From NCBI GenBank assembly GCA_016875405.1, contig VGRJ01000047.1, positions 1 to 32,362 of the forward strand: a stretch of DNA of 32,362 bases, written 5' to 3'. The notes under the pieces were generated by a model. It ran no database searches and had not been told where the DNA came from. It saw nothing but the letters and a program-made list of their open reading frames with translations. The translations under genes and the position numbers were made by a program. The stretch comes from Deltaproteobacteria bacterium (GTDB lineage Bacteria; Myxococcota_A; Polyangia; Polyangiales; Polyangiaceae). Below, piece after piece: positions 29,500-32,362 of this stretch (its first letter is position 1; each line of letters begins with the position of its first letter).

Positions 29500-31047
29500 A
29501 TGCGCACGTACCTCGCCGCGTTCTTCCTCGCCGCGCTCGCGTCCGGCCTCCTCACGCCGCTGGTGAGGCAGTGGGCGCTTCGCCTTCAGGCGGTGTCGGC
29601 AACGGGTGGTCGCCACATGCACGCGCGGAAGATCCCGCGGCTCGGCGGGGTCGGAATCGGGATCGCGATGTTCCTGCCGATCCTGTCCTTGTTCGTCGTC
29701 GACGGCGTGGTCGCGCAGCACATCCGCGAGAACTCGCTGCGCGTCGTCGGGCTGTGTGGCGGTGGCGCGCTCATCGCGAGCGTGGGGGCGCTCGACGATA
29801 CGCGGGGCGTACGCGCCCTCCACAAGCTGTACGCGCAGATCGCGGTCGCCTGCCTCGCCTGGCACTGCGGGTTCCGCATCGACGAGGTGATGCTGCCCGT
29901 GGTCGGGCTGCTGCCGATGGGCGTGTTCAGCCTGCCCATCACCGTGCTTTGGATCGTGGGGATCACCAACGCGGTGAATTTGATCGATGGGCTCGACGGG
30001 CTCGCGGCCGGCGTTGTGTTCTTCGCGGGCGTCACGAATTTTGTCGTCGCGCACAGCCTCGGCCGCAACTTCACGGCGCTCGTGATGGCGGCGATGCTCG
30101 GGGCGGTCCTCGGCTTTTTGTTTTACAACTTCAACCCGGCGCGCATCTTCATGGGCGACTCGGGGAGCTACCTCCTCGGCTACGTCCTCGCGACGACGGC
30201 GCTCGTCGGACCGACCGGCAAGGCCACGACCGCCGTCTCGCTCCTCGTGCCGGTGGTCGCCATGGGCGTCCCGATCTTCGACACGCTGTTCGCGATGGTG
30301 CGCCGCGCGCTCGAGCGTCGCCCGCTGTTCTCGCCTGACCGCGGCCACATCCACCATCGGCTGATCGATCTCGGGCTCACGCACCGACGCGCCGTGCTCA
30401 TGCTCTACGGGGTGTCCGTCGTGCTGACGGTGGCCTCGATCGCCATCTATCTCGGACGCGCGTGGCAAATCGGCGTCGCGCTGCTCGCGGCGACGGTCGT
30501 GATGCTCGGACTCGTCCGCTTCGTCGGCTACTTCTCGCTCGCCATGTTCGTCAAGCGGCAACGCGCACGCCTCCGAAGCCGTGATGCCGAGCTCCTGCGC
30601 CATGCGCTCCCTCGAGCGCTCGCGCGCTTCGCTGAGGCCTCGTCCGAGGCGACGTTGCTCGATGGGCTCATCGAGGTGGCGGAGGAGGCCGAGATCGCGG
30701 TGATCGAGGTGAGAGCGCTCGGCGGCCAAGAGGTCGGCTTCCGATGGGCGACGCGCAACTCCGACGCGCGGCGCGTCGTGGCGACGATGACCTACCCGCT
30801 CGGCAAGGACTCGCTCGCGGAGCACGAGGTGGAGTTCGCGGTGGTCACCGAGTTCGAGGACGCCGAGATGCCGCCGCAGACCGAGATCTTGCTGCAGCTC
30901 CTCGTCGACGTGCTCGTCGAGCACTTCGCGCGCGTTGGCAGCCGCTTCGCACCTCGAGTGGCCGTGGCGCCCACGTCGCGTCGCAGCGCGCCGAACACGG
31001 CCTCTGTCTCGAGTCGCCCCGCGGTCGAGACCGGCGTCGAACCATGA
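29500..31047 (+). CDS. Polyprenyl-phosphate sugar-1-phosphate transferase (WecA/MraY family) with C-terminal extension
   Basis: The 515-residue integral membrane protein starts at ATG 29500. Family motifs are in order: ARKIPRLGG (42-50), DD at 99-100 (ALDDTRG), NLIDGLDG (160-167), MGDSGS (218-223) and DRGHIHHRL (280-288, the HxHH motif of WecA-type enzymes). It transfers a sugar-1-phosphate, typically GlcNAc-1-P, from a UDP-sugar to undecaprenyl phosphate, starting lipid-linked glycan synthesis. About ten membrane helices end near residue 350. A cytoplasmic extension of about 160 residues follows, with alternating strands and helices (LLDGLIEVAEEAEIAVIEV, then LLQLLVDVLVEHFARV) resembling a GAF- or PAS-like fold, ending in a disordered tail. 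The extension is not found in E. coli WecA. Its stop overlaps the next start (ATGA). Confidence 0.92.
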   Translation: MRTYLAAFFLAALASGLLTPLVRQWALRLQAVSATGGRHMHARKIPRLGGVGIGIAMFLPILSLFVVDGVVAQHIRENSLRVVGLCGGGALIASVGALDDTRGVRALHKLYAQIAVACLAWHCGFRIDEVMLPVVGLLPMGVFSLPITVLWIVGITNAVNLIDGLDGLAAGVVFFAGVTNFVVAHSLGRNFTALVMAAMLGAVLGFLFYNFNPARIFMGDSGSYLLGYVLATTALVGPTGKATTAVSLLVPVVAMGVPIFDTLFAMVRRALERRPLFSPDRGHIHHRLIDLGLTHRRAVLMLYGVSVVLTVASIAIYLGRAWQIGVALLAATVVMLGLVRFVGYFSLAMFVKRQRARLRSRDAELLRHALPRALARFAEASSEATLLDGLIEVAEEAEIAVIEVRALGGQEVGFRWATRNSDARRVVATMTYPLGKDSLAEHEVEFAVVTEFEDAEMPPQTEILLQLLVDVLVEHFARVGSRFAPRVAVAPTSRRSAPNTASVSSRPAVETGVEP

Positions 31048-31907
31048 CCCGAGACGACCGGGCGGAGGTCCACGCCGCGAAGGCGGCTTACCTCCTGCGA
31101 CGGCGTGCGCTCGACCTCATCGGAGCGGCGCTCTCGTCCGTCGAGGTCGTCGGGCTGCTCGTCAAGGGCGCGGGGCTCGCCGAAACCGTGTACGCGGAGC
31201 CGTGGTCGCGCGCGATGAGCGACGTCGACCTCGTCGTGCCCGCGGAGGTTCAGCGCGTTTGCCTCGACGCCTTCGAGGCGCTCGGTCACGAGGTCGTCCC
31301 GATCCCCGACAATCGTCGGCGTTCCTACGAGGCACACGGCGAGCGGATGGTGCGCGTCGCGGTGGGCCCCGCACGCGTCGCCGTCGAGCTCCACGCGACC
31401 CTCGACAAGCTCGTCCTGCACCCCATCGATTGGCCGGGGATCCTCGCGCGCTCAAGCGCGATCTCCGGGCTCTCCGAGTCGCTGCGCGTCCCGTGCGTCG
31501 AAGACCACGCGCTCCTCGTGATGCTGCACGCGGCGCTGAGCGAGCTGCGCCACGAGCGCGCGTGGGACGACCTCGAGCGCCTCGTCGAGCGCGGCCTCGA
31601 CCGAAATCTCCTCGTCGAGCGCGGGCGCGCCTGGGGCCTCGCGCCAACGATGGCGCTCGTCCTCGACGCGCTCGAGGCGCGACGACCCACGTCCGCCGCG
31701 GCGGCGCTCCGTCGCGAGCTCCGCGGCGCGCTCCCGGAGCGGCCCCTCGCGCGACGCCTCTTCGAGCGCGCGGCCGTCGCGCGCCACAAGGGAACGGGCC
31801 TCACCTGGGTCGTTCGCCAGGCGATGCTCCGCGACGACCCGCTCCGCTACGCGCTCGGAGTGCTGCGCTTTGCCGGGCTCCGCGTCGCCGACAAGCTCCC
31901 GTGGTAG
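31044..31907 (+). CDS. Nucleotidyltransferase-fold protein (NTP_transf_5 type)
   Basis: ATG 31044 overlaps the stop of the sugar transferase gene (ATGA), giving 287 residues. The N-terminal half has the pattern of uncharacterised NTP_transf_5 proteins: LLVKGAGLAETVY (38-50), then R at 56 and SDVDLVV (59-65) with the paired aspartates that bind metal, and VAVELHATLD further on as the third strand. The C-terminal half is helical (LLVMLHAALSELRHERAWDDLERLVE). These proteins occur in polysaccharide, exosortase/HPr-rel-A and lasso-peptide loci, often beside a PqqD-like gene, as here, but their reaction is not established. The helix-bundle half resembles that in kanamycin-type nucleotidyltransferases. 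The substrate cannot be named. Confidence 0.82.
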   Translation: MTRDDRAEVHAAKAAYLLRRRALDLIGAALSSVEVVGLLVKGAGLAETVYAEPWSRAMSDVDLVVPAEVQRVCLDAFEALGHEVVPIPDNRRRSYEAHGERMVRVAVGPARVAVELHATLDKLVLHPIDWPGILARSSAISGLSESLRVPCVEDHALLVMLHAALSELRHERAWDDLERLVERGLDRNLLVERGRAWGLAPTMALVLDALEARRPTSAAAALRRELRGALPERPLARRLFERAAVARHKGTGLTWVVRQAMLRDDPLRYALGVLRFAGLRVADKLPW

Positions 31908-31917
31908 AGGCGCACGC

Positions 31918-32202
31918 ATGAGGGACGCCGGCAGCCAAGTCTTCACGCCTTCACCCAAGGTGCTCGCGCGCGTGCTCGACGGTGAGGCCGTGCTGCTCGA
32001 TCTTGGGGGCGGCACCTACTTCGGGCTGAACGAGGTTGGCTCCACGATCTGGTCGGCGGTCGAAGGCGGCGCGACGCTCGACGAGCTCGTGGCGACGGTG
32101 GCGTCGACCTACGACGTGTCGCCCGAGCTCGCGCGGCACGACATCGCCACCCTCATCGACGAGCTGCGGTCGCGGGGGCTCGTCCTCGCGACGCTTCGCT
32201 GA
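31918..32202 (+). CDS. PqqD-like protein (RiPP recognition element fold)
   Basis: ATG 31918 with AGAGG about eight bases upstream gives 94 residues. The whole length fits the PqqD family: an N-terminal beta segment (SPKVLARVLDGEAVLLDL), GGTYFGLNEVGSTIWSAV (32-49, the family hallmark), then a winged helix-turn-helix (TLDELVATVASTYDV) and the terminal helix DIATLIDELRSRGLV. PqqD domains bind leader peptides of ribosomally made peptides; members in glycan loci (HPr-rel-A type) have no proven ligand. It follows the nucleotidyltransferase gene by ten bases and is surely in the same transcript. No precursor peptide gene is visible in the window. Its 3-prime 50 bases overlap the convergent gene at the right edge. 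Confidence 0.88.
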   Translation: MRDAGSQVFTPSPKVLARVLDGEAVLLDLGGGTYFGLNEVGSTIWSAVEGGATLDELVATVASTYDVSPELARHDIATLIDELRSRGLVLATLR

Positions 32203-32362
32203 GCGCGCGCGCGGCGACGGACTCGGCGCTCTCGAGCCCCGGGGCGTACGAGAGCGCCACGAGCGGCACCCGCGCGGCGAGCGCCGTGAGGAGCGCGAAC
32301 TCGGCCGCGAGCGCCTCCGGCTCTTCGGGGTCGAGTCGATGCACGTGCGGCTGCAGGGCCTC
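32153..32362 (-). CDS. C-terminal part of a probable glycan-modifying enzyme (runs off right edge)
   Basis: The minus-strand frame is open from the window edge to a stop at 32153, giving about 69 residues (EALQPHVHRLDPEEPEAL at the left of the fragment). The segment FALLTALAARVPLVALSYAP resembles the end of CsaB-type polysaccharide pyruvyltransferases, where an HALI...AALxxVPxVxLSYDPK motif stands near the C-terminus, but the His and the DPK are not conserved, so this is a weak assignment. A GT9 or other GT-B glycosyltransferase tail is also possible. Codon use is normal for this genome. It overlaps the end of the PqqD-like gene by 50 bases in opposite orientation. Confidence 0.5.
   Translation of the reverse strand, partial: EALQPHVHRLDPEEPEALAAEFALLTALAARVPLVALSYAPGLESAESVAARALSEASRGRAPATAARR

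Noticed and set aside
28213-30924. A 900-codon minus-strand open frame opposite the glycosyltransferase and sugar transferase genes.
   Set aside because: Composition is dominated by Arg, His, Asp and Glu with no fold; both plus-strand genes carry family motifs throughout.

Overview
The window is high-GC DNA with strong G/C preference at third codon positions. It carries many Ser/Thr kinases with single membrane anchors, Cys-rich and Ala/Ser-rich lipoproteins, a GYF/TonB-like envelope protein and RDD proteins. This profile fits a myxobacterium, most likely of the Polyangia (Sorangium/Polyangium-like). That is inference from gene content; no rRNA, tRNA, CRISPR array or intact mobile element was found.

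Left part (1-8.5 kb) is an envelope and miscellaneous region. It holds a partial gene at the edge, an exported protein, a Cys-rich lipoprotein, an Spx/ArsC-like thioredoxin-fold protein and a TPR lipoprotein, all on the minus strand. An orphan DNA methyltransferase follows, with its stop codon overlapping the start of a large lipoprotein. Then come a GYF-TM-TonB-like protein (AgmX/PglI type) and a small lipoprotein.

Middle part (8.5-21.6 kb) combines acyl-CoA metabolism and signalling. It begins with the large subunit of a B12-dependent acyl-CoA mutase. Its active-site positions (Phe113, Gln231) match isobutyryl-CoA-type mutases rather than methylmalonyl-CoA mutase. An array of Hanks-type kinases follows: two overlapping intact genes, an Ala/Ser-rich membrane protein, a third kinase with a -1 frameshift at a G6 run, and, beyond a NUDIX gene and an RDD gene, a decayed kinase fragment. 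The array abuts a two-gene anaerobic-type beta-oxidation operon (fadI-fadJ, ATGA overlap).

Right part (21.6-32.4 kb) is a cell-surface polysaccharide locus arranged as two divergent units. The minus-strand unit reads PilZ protein, O-antigen ligase/polymerase with a TPR tail, GDP-mannose 4,6-dehydratase, and an asparagine-synthase-type amidotransferase. The plus-strand unit reads a WcaI-like glycosyltransferase, a polyprenyl-phosphate sugar-1-phosphate transferase with an extra cytoplasmic domain, an NTP_transf_5-type nucleotidyltransferase and a PqqD-like protein. A partial convergent gene ends at the right edge. Together they can supply lipid-linked sugar initiation, a 6-deoxyhexose precursor, sugar transfer and polymerisation or ligation, with a c-di-GMP receptor as a likely control point.

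The observations most worth following are the substrate-switched mutase, the frameshifted and decaying kinases, the PqqD/nucleotidyltransferase pair within a glycan locus, and the methyltransferase-lipoprotein coupling.
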